Assembly (NCBI RefSeq): GCF_000009765.2
Contig: NC_003155.5
Coordinates: 6,324,001 to 6,388,000 of the forward strand
Direction of reading: 5' to 3'
DNA: 64,000 bases
From: Streptomyces avermitilis MA-4680 = NBRC 14893
GTDB taxonomy: Bacteria; Actinomycetota; Actinomycetes; Streptomycetales; Streptomycetaceae
This document shows positions 15,980 through 23,713 of this stretch, piece after piece. The stretch's first letter is position 1; every line of letters starts with the position of its first letter. A program made the position numbers and the translations under genes. The notes under the pieces are model-generated. The model saw only the letters and a program-made list of their open reading frames with translations. It was not told the DNA's origin and ran no database searches.

Positions 15980-17422
15980 CTACACTTCGGTCGGTGCCCC
16001 GATACCGGCGACTCCCGCCTCGTACAGCGCGTGCGCGACCCGCAGGACCAGGTCGTCCCGGTGCCGGGCCGCCACCACCTGCATCCCCACCGGGAGTCCG
16101 TCCCCGTCCACCCCGACCGGGACCGTGGCCGCCGGCTGCTGCGTCATGTTGAACGGGTACGTGAACGGGGTCCACCCCGTCCAGCGGCGCAGCCCCGAGC
16201 CGGCCGGCACCTCCGCGCCCGCCTCGAACGCCGTGATCGGCAGCGTCGGCGTGACCAGCACGTCGTACGACTCGTGGAAGCGGCCCATCCGTCGGCCGAG
16301 GTCCATGCGGACGTCCACCGCGGCGAGGTAGTCGAGCGCCGAGAAGCGCGCCCCGATCCCGCAGATCTCCCGCAGCCCCGGATCCAGCACCTCCCGCTGC
16401 TGCGGCCCGAAATGCTGCGTCACCCGGGCCGCCCCGCTGAACCACAGCACATGGAACGCGTCCACCGGATCCGTGAGGTCGGGGTCGGCCTCGGACACGT
16501 ACGCGCCCAGCCCCGCCAGCCCCTGCACCGCCCGCCGTACCGCCGAGGCGACCTCGGGCCGCACCGCGACCTGCCCGCCCAGGGAGGGCGAGTAGGCGAC
16601 GCGCAGCCCCCGTACCCCGCCCGCCAGCGCCTGAGTGAACGACCCGCCGACCGGCCCGAGCCCCGACCAGTCCCGTGCGTCGGGACCGCTGATCACGTCC
16701 ATCGCCAACGCCGCGTCGGCCGCGTCCCGCGTCATCGGCCCCACATGCGCGAGCGTGCCGAACGCGCTCGCCGGATACAGCGGCACTCGCCCGTACGTCG
16801 GCTTCAGCGCGAAGATCCCGCAGAAACCGGCGGGGATACGGACGCTGCCGCCGCCGTCCGTGCCGAGGGACAGCGGCCCCGCGCCCAGCGCCACGGCCGC
16901 CGCGCTTCCGCCACTCGATCCGCCCGCCGTGCGCGAGGTGTCGTACGGATTCCGGGTGACCCCCGTCAGAGGCGAGTCCGTGACCCCCTTCCAGCCGAAC
17001 TCGGGCGTCGTCGTCCTGCCGATGAAGACGGCACCGTGCTCCCGCAGCCGGGCCACGGACGGCGCGTCCTCGCCCCAAGCCCCCTGCGGATCAACGGCCT
17101 TGGAGCCGCGCAGGGTCGGCCTGCCGCGTTGCAGGATGATGTCCTTGACGGTGACCGGGACGCCGTCCAGGAGACCGGCCGGTTCCCCGCGCCGCCATCG
17201 GTCCGCCGACTCGGCCGCCCGCGCGAGCGCCTCGTGCGCGGCCGGCGGAAACCGCTCCGCCCGGGCGGAGTCGAGAGCGTGGGGGAGTACGAAGGCGTTC
17301 ACGGCGGGCTGGATGCGCTCGGCCCGCTCCAGGGTCGCCCGCACCGCGTCCACGGGGCTGAATTCGCCCTTGCGGTAGCCGTCGACGAGTTGTACCGCGG
17401 TCAGCTCGGTGAGTTCGGTCAT
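15980..17422 (-). CDS. amidase-signature hydrolase
   Basis: A 480-residue amidase-signature enzyme that hydrolyses a carboxamide or similar C-N bond. The Ser-cisSer-Lys triad is visible: Lys93 in VTVKDIIL, cis-Ser169 in GGSSGGS, and nucleophile Ser193 in GTDGGGSVRIP. The ATG at 17422 with GGAGG upstream replaces a longer Ser-rich in-frame extension that begins at 17554. It is second in a two-gene operon, 28 bp behind the dehydrogenase gene. Together with the importer it suggests breakdown of an amide- or acyl-amino-containing nutrient. Confidence 0.9.
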   Translation of the reverse strand: MTELTELTAVQLVDGYRKGEFSPVDAVRATLERAERIQPAVNAFVLPHALDSARAERFPPAAHEALARAAESADRWRRGEPAGLLDGVPVTVKDIILQRGRPTLRGSKAVDPQGAWGEDAPSVARLREHGAVFIGRTTTPEFGWKGVTDSPLTGVTRNPYDTSRTAGGSSGGSAAAVALGAGPLSLGTDGGGSVRIPAGFCGIFALKPTYGRVPLYPASAFGTLAHVGPMTRDAADAALAMDVISGPDARDWSGLGPVGGSFTQALAGGVRGLRVAYSPSLGGQVAVRPEVASAVRRAVQGLAGLGAYVSEADPDLTDPVDAFHVLWFSGAARVTQHFGPQQREVLDPGLREICGIGARFSALDYLAAVDVRMDLGRRMGRFHESYDVLVTPTLPITAFEAGAEVPAGSGLRRWTGWTPFTYPFNMTQQPAATVPVGVDGDGLPVGMQVVAARHRDDLVLRVAHALYEAGVAGIGAPTEV

Positions 17423-17450
17423 CCGCCCGCCCTCCAGAAGGTTCGGCAGC

Positions 17451-18410
17451 TCAGTGTCCAGGTACGTACCCACGCTGCTTGTCGACCACGTTCGGCAGCG
17501 GCCGGCCCGCCTGCCAGCGCTCGAACAACTCGAGGAACTGCGCGCCGAGTTCATCGCGCCAGCCCACCGTGTCCCCGCTCATGTGCGGGGAGACGATGAG
17601 GCCGGGCACCTCCCACAACGGGCTTTCCCGGACCAGCGGTTCGTGCGCGAAGACGTCCAGCGCCGCCCCCGCGATCCACCGCTTCGACAACGCCTCGGCC
17701 AGCGCCTCCTCGACGACGAGCTGCCCGCGCCCCACGTTGATGAAGCGGGCCGACGGCTGCATCATCCCGAAGCGCCGGGCGTCGAACATGCCGTGCGTGG
17801 CCTTTGTCAGCGGCGCCGCCGACACCACCCAGTCGGCGCGCGCCATCAGCCGGTCGAGGTCGTCCGGACCGTGGATGCCGGTGCGCGGGGTGCGCCCCAC
17901 CAGGGCCGTCCTGATGCCGAGTGCCTTGAGTGTCCTGGCGATCGCCCGCCCGATCGGGCCGGAGCCCACCACGCACGCGCGCGTGCCCGCCACCCGCTGC
18001 GACTCGCGGTGGCGCCACTCGTGCTGCCGCTGGAGGTCCCAGGTTCGCGGCAGGTCCTTCGCCATCGCCAGGACCAGCGCCGCGACGTACTCGGCGATCG
18101 GCTGGTCGAAGACGCCCCGCGCGTTCGTCACCACCGTGTCGGACGCGGCGAGTTCGGGGCACATCAGATGGTCCACGCCCGCGCTCGCCGTGTGCACCCA
18201 GCGCGGCCGCGGGCCCTCACCCGGCCAGGCCCGGCGCACCGCGTGCGAGGTGAAGTCCCAGACCAGCAGCACATCCGCGGACGGCAGCCGCTCGGCGAGC
18301 GTGGACTCGTCGGCGTGCTCGATCCGTACCCGCCCGGTGAGTGTGCCGAGCCGGGGCGGCGGCTCGGCATCCAGGACGAGAAGGGTCGCTTCGGACGGGG
18401 GACCGGACAT
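17451..18410 (-). CDS. D-2-hydroxyacid dehydrogenase family protein
   Basis: A 319-residue NAD(P)-dependent oxidoreductase. The N- and C-terminal parts form the catalytic domain, with HTASAGVDHL around 73-82. The nucleotide-binding domain has GSGPIG at 149-154. The catalytic Arg lies in FINVGRGQLV, and the His in VSPHMSGDT takes the general-base place; the acidic partner is probably in AGAALDVFAHEPL. These enzymes interconvert 2-oxo and D-2-hydroxy acids. The ATG at 18410 was chosen because the frame upstream contains unlikely sequence. It is first gene of the operon with the amidase and divergent from the racemase-like pair. Confidence 0.88.
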   Translation of the reverse strand: MSGPPSEATLLVLDAEPPPRLGTLTGRVRIEHADESTLAERLPSADVLLVWDFTSHAVRRAWPGEGPRPRWVHTASAGVDHLMCPELAASDTVVTNARGVFDQPIAEYVAALVLAMAKDLPRTWDLQRQHEWRHRESQRVAGTRACVVGSGPIGRAIARTLKALGIRTALVGRTPRTGIHGPDDLDRLMARADWVVSAAPLTKATHGMFDARRFGMMQPSARFINVGRGQLVVEEALAEALSKRWIAGAALDVFAHEPLVRESPLWEVPGLIVSPHMSGDTVGWRDELGAQFLELFERWQAGRPLPNVVDKQRGYVPGH

Positions 18411-18584
18411 CGTCGGGAAACCGTTTCGCAATGCGCGTCCGCTTTTCTGGGGAAATGAAGGTGGGCCGTGGCCGTCTGAGATGCGCGGATTGACCACGCT
18501 CGCACCCGAACCTACCTTCGTCAACACGGACCCGCACACGGTCCGTTGCCCACCCGTTTCCCTTCGTGAGACTGGGGTCTGCCG

Positions 18585-19388
18585 ATGGACGTCTCCTTCC
18601 TGGGCGGGCCGCGCCCGCAGCGCGGTGTCGGTGTTGTCGCCCCCTTCGACTTCGCGCTCGACCGTGAGCTGTGGCGCTGGGTGCCGGACGACGTCTCGCT
18701 GCACCTCACGCGGACCCCGTTCGTGCCGGTCGAGGTGAGCCTGGACCTCGCCCGGCTGGTCTCCGAGCACGAGACGCTCGGCGAGGCGGTGCGCGCGCTG
18801 AACGCGGTCGCGCCCGAGGTCGTCGCGTACGCCTGCACCTCGGGCAGCTTCGTCGGCGGCATCGCGGGGGAGCGGGCCATGTGCGAGGCGATGACGCGCG
18901 CGGGCGCCGTGCCGTCGCTGACGACCTCGGGCGCGCTGCTCGCCGCGCTGGCGGAGCTGCGCGCCCGGCGCATCGCGCTGGTGACGCCGTACACCGTCTC
19001 GGTGACCCAGTCCCTGGAGGACTACCTCGTGGGGGGCGGGGTACGGGTGACGGGACGTGCCTTCATGGGCCTCACCCGGCACATCTGGAAGGTGCCGTAC
19101 CGCGACGTGGTGGACATGGCGCGGCAGGCGGTCGGCGGGCGCCTGCCGGCGGGCGGCACGGCCGACGCGCTGTTCATCTCGTGCACCAACCTGCCGACGT
19201 ACGACGTCATCCCCCAGCTGGAGGCGGAGCTGCGCATCCCGGTGATCTCGGCCAACCAAGTGACGATGTGGGCCGCACTGCGTCACCTGGGTACCCGTGC
19301 GGTGGGTCCCTATCAGGCGCTGCTCGACGAGTCCGCCCGTCCGGTGCCGGGGCCCGTACTGCCGGAAGAACAGGAAGGTTGGGCATGA
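18585..19388 (+). CDS. maleate-isomerase/Asp-Glu-racemase-like protein with two Cys
   Basis: A 267-residue protein of the maleate cis-trans isomerase / arylmalonate decarboxylase / EutA group. Both candidate active-site cysteines are present: Cys84 in YACTSGSF and Cys200 in FISCTNLPT. Family enzymes use these to protonate or attack a dicarboxylate-like substrate. The stop overlaps the next ATG as ATGA, so the product is probably made in step with its paralogue and may form a complex with it. EutA of ectoine catabolism is a relative, which fits the Ehu-like importer nearby. Confidence 0.85.
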   Translation: MDVSFLGGPRPQRGVGVVAPFDFALDRELWRWVPDDVSLHLTRTPFVPVEVSLDLARLVSEHETLGEAVRALNAVAPEVVAYACTSGSFVGGIAGERAMCEAMTRAGAVPSLTTSGALLAALAELRARRIALVTPYTVSVTQSLEDYLVGGGVRVTGRAFMGLTRHIWKVPYRDVVDMARQAVGGRLPAGGTADALFISCTNLPTYDVIPQLEAELRIPVISANQVTMWAALRHLGTRAVGPYQALLDESARPVPGPVLPEEQEGWA

Positions 19389-20119
19389 CCGCACTCGGAT
19401 TCCTCTACCCGGGCCACTCCGCGGAGGACGACTATCCGCGCATCGAGCAACTGCTGGGCAGTGACATCCGCCTTCCCCTGGTCCACACGGACATCGGCGA
19501 GGACGCGCACCGGGTGGACGCGCTCCTCGAGATGGGTTCGGCGGCACGGCTGGCCGCGGGCGTCGAGGAGCTGCGGCTGTCGGGTGCCGAGGCGGTGGTG
19601 TGGGCCTGCACCAGCGGCAGCTTCGTGTACGGCTGGCAGGGCGCCCACGACCAGGTCCGCAGCCTCGCCCGCACGGCCGGCCTGCCGGCCTCCTCGACCT
19701 CCTTCGCCTTCGCGCACGCGGCGCGCGAGCTGGGCGTCCGGCGGGTCGCGATCGGGGCGACCTACCCGGACGACGTGGCGGCCCTGTTCGCCGCGTTCCT
19801 GAAGGACGCGGGCGTGGAGGTGGTCGCGGTCCGCGGCTCCGGGATCATCACGGCCGCGGAGGTGGCGACGTGGGACGAGGAGCAGGTCCTCGCGCTGGCC
19901 CGGGCGGCCGACCACCCCGAAGCGGAGGCGGTCCTCCTCCCGGACACGGCCCTGCACACGGCGTCGCACATCCAGGCCCTGGAAGCGGCCCTGGGCAAGC
20001 CGGTCCTCACCGCCAACCAGGTCACGGTCTGGGAGGCGCTGCGCCTGGCGGACCGCCGGGTGAACGCCCCGCGACTCGGCACCCTCTTCACGAAGGAGCC
20101 GCTCGTGCAGGTCCACTAG
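19385..20119 (+). CDS. paralogous maleate-isomerase-like protein lacking the second Cys
   Basis: A 244-residue paralogue of the preceding gene and translationally coupled to it (ATGA). The first cysteine is kept (Cys75 in WACTSGSF, the same motif). At the second site the sequence reads LLPDTALHT, so Asp187 stands where Cys200 stands in the partner. A two-base racemase mechanism is therefore not possible in this subunit alone. It may be a decarboxylase/isomerase variant, or the non-equivalent half of a heteromer. The C-terminus ends TKEPLVQVH without the partner's tail. Confidence 0.82.
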   Translation: MTALGFLYPGHSAEDDYPRIEQLLGSDIRLPLVHTDIGEDAHRVDALLEMGSAARLAAGVEELRLSGAEAVVWACTSGSFVYGWQGAHDQVRSLARTAGLPASSTSFAFAHAARELGVRRVAIGATYPDDVAALFAAFLKDAGVEVVAVRGSGIITAAEVATWDEEQVLALARAADHPEAEAVLLPDTALHTASHIQALEAALGKPVLTANQVTVWEALRLADRRVNAPRLGTLFTKEPLVQVH

Positions 20120-20149
20120 GGGCTGTCGCCCGGGAGCGGGGCCTGCCCA

Positions 20150-20191
20150 GGGAGAAGGCGCGCCCAGGCCGCGCCCGGGAGAAGGCGCGCC
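20150..20191. repeat. 15-nt direct repeat after the racemase-like pair
   Basis: GGGAGAAGGCGCGCC occurs at 20150-20164 and again at 20177-20191, in the gap before the monooxygenase-like gene. Confidence 0.75.
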
Positions 20192-20262
20192 GGGAATAAG
20201 CGGGGACTGCCTCCTGTTAGTGCGCGGTGGAGACGCAACGCACCAAACAGGAGGCATCCACC

Positions 20263-21414
20263 GTGACGGCAGACGAGACGGCAGGCGACACGACGGCCAA
20301 GACGGCGGACGAGACGGCGGCCGAGACGGCGGACGAGATCCGGGGCACGGCACAGGGCACCGCCCCCGTCCCCCTCTCCGTACTGGACCTGGTCACCGTG
20401 GGCGCGGGCCGCACCGCCACCGACGCCCTGCGCACCAGCGTCCGGATCTCCCGCCTCGCGGAGTCCCGCGGCTTCCACCGCTACTGGGTCGCCGAGCACC
20501 ACTCGATGCCGGGTGTGGCCTCGTCCTCGCCCGCCGTGATCCTGGCCCACCTCGCCGCCCACACGGACCGTATCCGGCTCGGCTCGGGCGGCGTGATGCT
20601 CCCGAACCACGCGCCCCTCGTCATCGCGGAGCAGTTCGGCACCCTGGAGGCCATGGCCCCGGGCCGCGTCGACCTCGGCCTCGGCCGCGCGCCCGGCACG
20701 GACGGCGCGACGGCCGCCGCCCTCCGCCGCACCGACCGGCTGAACGAGGGCGCCGACGACTTCCCCGAGCAGCTCGCCGAACTCACCCGTTTCCTGGACG
20801 ACGACTTCCCCGACGGCCACCCCTACGCCCGTATCCACGCGGTCCCGGGCCCGATCCAGTCGACCTCGCCCGGCGGCGTCCAGTCCCCGCACCGCCCCCC
20901 GATCTGGCTGCTCGGGTCCTCCGGCTTCAGCGCCCGCCTCGCCGGCATCCTCGGACTCCCGTTCGCCTTCGCGCACCACTTCTCGGCGCAGAACACCGTC
21001 CCCGCGCTGGACCTCTACCGCGAGTCGTTCCGGCCGAGCGAGGTGCTGGACGCCCCGTACGCCCTGATCGGCGTCTCGGCCCTGGCGACCGACGACGAGA
21101 AGGAGGCCCGCCGCCAGGTCCTGGCCGCGGCCCTCAACATGGTCCGCCTGCGCACCGGCCGCCCCGGCCTGGTCCCGACCCCGGAGGAGGCGGAGGCGTA
21201 CGAGTTCAGTCCCATGGAGCGCGAGTTCGTCGCCACCTGGAACTCCAACGTCATCCACGGCACCGCGGACGAGGTCCGCGCCGGCCTCGACGACCTCCAG
21301 AAGCGCACCGGCGCCGACGAGTTGATGATCACGGGCAACGCCCACAGCGGCGACGTACGCCTGCGCTCGTACGAACTGATCGCGGACGCCTACGGGCTGC
21401 CCACGGCCGGCTGA
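20263..21414 (+). CDS. LLM-class flavin-dependent oxidoreductase
   Basis: A 383-residue bacterial-luciferase-like protein. The GTG at 20263 is preferred because AGGAGG lies just upstream; a GTG at 20227 has none. The first 30 residues are a Thr/Ala/Glu low-complexity run (TADETA-type units). The core has SVLDLVTVG, RYWVAEHHSMP, RIRLGSGGVMLPNH and GRVDLGLGRAPG, characteristic of the group that uses FMNH2 or F420. Substrate unknown. It follows the racemase-like pair after 143 bp and could belong to the same catabolic unit or stand alone. Confidence 0.85.
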   Translation: MTADETAGDTTAKTADETAAETADEIRGTAQGTAPVPLSVLDLVTVGAGRTATDALRTSVRISRLAESRGFHRYWVAEHHSMPGVASSSPAVILAHLAAHTDRIRLGSGGVMLPNHAPLVIAEQFGTLEAMAPGRVDLGLGRAPGTDGATAAALRRTDRLNEGADDFPEQLAELTRFLDDDFPDGHPYARIHAVPGPIQSTSPGGVQSPHRPPIWLLGSSGFSARLAGILGLPFAFAHHFSAQNTVPALDLYRESFRPSEVLDAPYALIGVSALATDDEKEARRQVLAAALNMVRLRTGRPGLVPTPEEAEAYEFSPMEREFVATWNSNVIHGTADEVRAGLDDLQKRTGADELMITGNAHSGDVRLRSYELIADAYGLPTAG

Positions 21415-21465
21415 GGCGACGCGGCTCAGGCCGGCCAAGGACCGGTCTGACCGGGTCTGACCAGG

Positions 21466-23328
21466 TCAGATCGGTTCGGATCTGCTCCGGCGGGCCGGTG
21501 TCCGCAGCAGTTCGGAGATACGATCCGGCGCCACCGGACGGGAGTACAGCCAGCCCTGGCCGGTGTCGCAGCCGATGCCGCGCAGACGGGACGCCTGGGC
21601 CGAGGTCTCCACGCACTCGGCCGTGACCGTCAGCCCCAGCCGGTGGGCGAGCTGGATCATGGCCTCGACGACGACCTCGTCGGCCGGGTTCGGGCGGGCG
21701 TCGGTCCCGTCGTGCTTCTCGGAGGTGTCGTACTGGAAGCCGCGTACGAAGGAGCCGTCCAGCTTCAGCACCGAGACCGGTAGCCGGCTGAGATAGGCCA
21801 GGTTCGAGTAGCCCGTACCGAAGTCGTCGATCGCGATGTGCACGCCCATGTCGCTGAGCGCCTGGAGGGCCTGGAGCGGGCGGCCGGCCGAGCCCATGAC
21901 GGCCGATTCCGTGAGCTCCAGCTGGAGGAGGTGCGGGGCCAGGCCCGTCTCCGCGAGGATCTCCGCCACGTCCGTGACCAGGTCGGAGTCCCACACCTGG
22001 CGCACGGCCACGTTCACGCTGACGAACAGCGGCGGTGCGTCCGGGTGTTCCAGCTGCCAGCGGCGGGCCTGCCGGCAGGCGGTCGCCAGCACCCAGCGGC
22101 CGAGCTGCACGATCGAGCCGTCCTCCTCGGCCAGTCCGATGAACCGATTCGGCGTCAGCATCCCGAACTGCGGATGGTTCCAGCGGACGAGGGCTTCGAC
22201 CCCGCGGAGGCGGCCGTCCTCCATGCCCACCAACGGCTGGTACTCCAGTACGAATTCACCGTGCTCGATCGCCGGACGCAGACCGGAGGAGAGGGCCTGG
22301 CGGGTCATACGGTGTGCGTTGCGCTCCGGGTCGAAGAGCGTCCAGCGGGACTTGCCGTCGGCCTTAGCCCAGTACAGCGTCGTGTCGGCGGCCTGCATCA
22401 GACCGGTGGCGGTGGTGCCCGCCGCGTGCCGCTCCACCACGCCGATCGACGCGGAGACCGACAGTCGCTGGCCGGAGAGGTCGAAGGGGGCCTGGAGCGC
22501 CTTCAGCACCGACTCGGCCAGGTCGGCGAGTTGGTCGGTGCCCGTCGAGTCCTCCACGAGCAGCGCGAACTCGTCGCCGCCGAGTCGGGCCACCAGCGGG
22601 GCGCTCGGCCTGGCGTATCCCGCCTCTTCCGCGCAGCGCGTCAGCCGTTCGGCGACGGCGGCGAGCAGCCGGTCGCCGATCCGGTGGCCGAGCGTGTCGT
22701 TGACCGCCTTGAAGCCGTCGAGGTCCAGATAGCACAGCCCGATGCGGCCGGTGCCACTCTCCTCGTACGCCTCCGCCTCCAGTGCGGCCGACAGGCGTTC
22801 GAAGAACAGCGTGCGGTTGGGCAGGCGGGTCACCGGGTCGTGCATCTGCAAGTGCCGCAGCCGCGCCTGGAGTTCACGGCCGGCGCTGATGTCGGCGACC
22901 GACAGCAGTATCGCCCGCTCCTCCTCGGGCAGCGGGGAGACCGTCACCTGGACCCAGAACGAGCGCCCGTCGGGGTGCTTGAGCCGGCGGGTGCAGCGCA
23001 GCCGGGCCTGCCGGCCGCGCAGCACTTCGCGGTACGCGTGCCAGGCGCGGGGGTCGGAGGAGAGGTCCACCAGGTCGGCGGCGGTCTTCCCGGCCAGCGC
23101 GTCCGCGTCGGTGCCCAGCAGCGTGCCCAGCGTCTCGTTGGCCGTGACGACGAGCCCCTCGCGGTCGACGACCGCCATGGCGAGGGGGGCCGCGGCGAAG
23201 GCGGCGCCGGTGGAGGAGGGGGACGCGCTGGTCGTGGTCGTACGAGGAGGTGTGTCGATGTGACGCTCTGTGACGGCCGGCCGGATGAGGTCTGCCGTGG
23301 GCGCCGGCCCTTCGGACGTTCCGCTCAC
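21466..23328 (-). CDS. cdgA: PAS-GGDEF-EAL c-di-GMP signalling protein (CdgA type)
   Basis: A 620-residue cytosolic protein. The GTG at 23328 has GGGAG six bases upstream. The PAS domain spans about 40-150. The GGDEF domain (about 160-335) keeps GGDEF at 250-254 but has Ala243 where the inhibitory I-site RxxD needs Asp. The EAL domain (about 350-610) keeps EALVRW at 378-383 and the DDFGTGYSNL loop. Both synthesis and hydrolysis of c-di-GMP are thus possible. In S. coelicolor the corresponding gene is cdgA, a known BldD target that affects development; a BldD-type box lies upstream here too. The symbol rests on domain order and locus position. Confidence 0.85.
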   Translation of the reverse strand: MSGTSEGPAPTADLIRPAVTERHIDTPPRTTTTSASPSSTGAAFAAAPLAMAVVDREGLVVTANETLGTLLGTDADALAGKTAADLVDLSSDPRAWHAYREVLRGRQARLRCTRRLKHPDGRSFWVQVTVSPLPEEERAILLSVADISAGRELQARLRHLQMHDPVTRLPNRTLFFERLSAALEAEAYEESGTGRIGLCYLDLDGFKAVNDTLGHRIGDRLLAAVAERLTRCAEEAGYARPSAPLVARLGGDEFALLVEDSTGTDQLADLAESVLKALQAPFDLSGQRLSVSASIGVVERHAAGTTATGLMQAADTTLYWAKADGKSRWTLFDPERNAHRMTRQALSSGLRPAIEHGEFVLEYQPLVGMEDGRLRGVEALVRWNHPQFGMLTPNRFIGLAEEDGSIVQLGRWVLATACRQARRWQLEHPDAPPLFVSVNVAVRQVWDSDLVTDVAEILAETGLAPHLLQLELTESAVMGSAGRPLQALQALSDMGVHIAIDDFGTGYSNLAYLSRLPVSVLKLDGSFVRGFQYDTSEKHDGTDARPNPADEVVVEAMIQLAHRLGLTVTAECVETSAQASRLRGIGCDTGQGWLYSRPVAPDRISELLRTPARRSRSEPI

Positions 23329-23713
23329 CGCTCGCTCCCGCAGTGCACTCGTTCTTCGTACGGATCTCGGGGTCTCGCCGGGGTGGTCGGCCGCGTGGTG
23401 GGCGGTCGCACAAGCCGTGTCCGTGCAGGAAAGTGTGCCGATCATAGAGGCTGACCCAAGGGCCTTCCAGCCACTGTCCCAGTGTCGCGGAACGAGCCCA
23501 CGTTCTGACAGATCGTTTCTGCCCGCACCTGGGCCGGTTTCCACGCCTGTCGATCGCTTGTGACGTTCCGTGAGCGTTCGGGGTGTCGAAGTGGTCATGT
23601 GCGAGGTCTCCGCCCGGAGCGCCTCACCCTTCTGGTGCAGATAAACAGGGCAAAGTAATACAACTCGGCACAGGCTGGGTGCGGTGTCCCGTGAGCCGCA
23701 TCCGGAGGTCGAT
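23329..23713. promoter_or_regulatory. 385-bp divergent region, cdgA / protease
   Basis: No plausible gene. It holds the cdgA promoter and the promoter of the secreted protease. A less GC-rich stretch at 23640-23665 (ATAAACAGGGCAAAGTAATA) lies some 50 bp before the protease start and is a likely promoter area. The BldD-type box is listed separately. Confidence 0.5.
23561..23573. promoter_or_regulatory. BldD-type box
   Basis: TGACGTTCCGTGA fits the BldD consensus TNAC-N5-GTNA at every defined position. It lies 233 bp upstream of the cdgA start. BldD with c-di-GMP represses cdgA in S. coelicolor, so direct feedback is expected. Confidence 0.65.
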
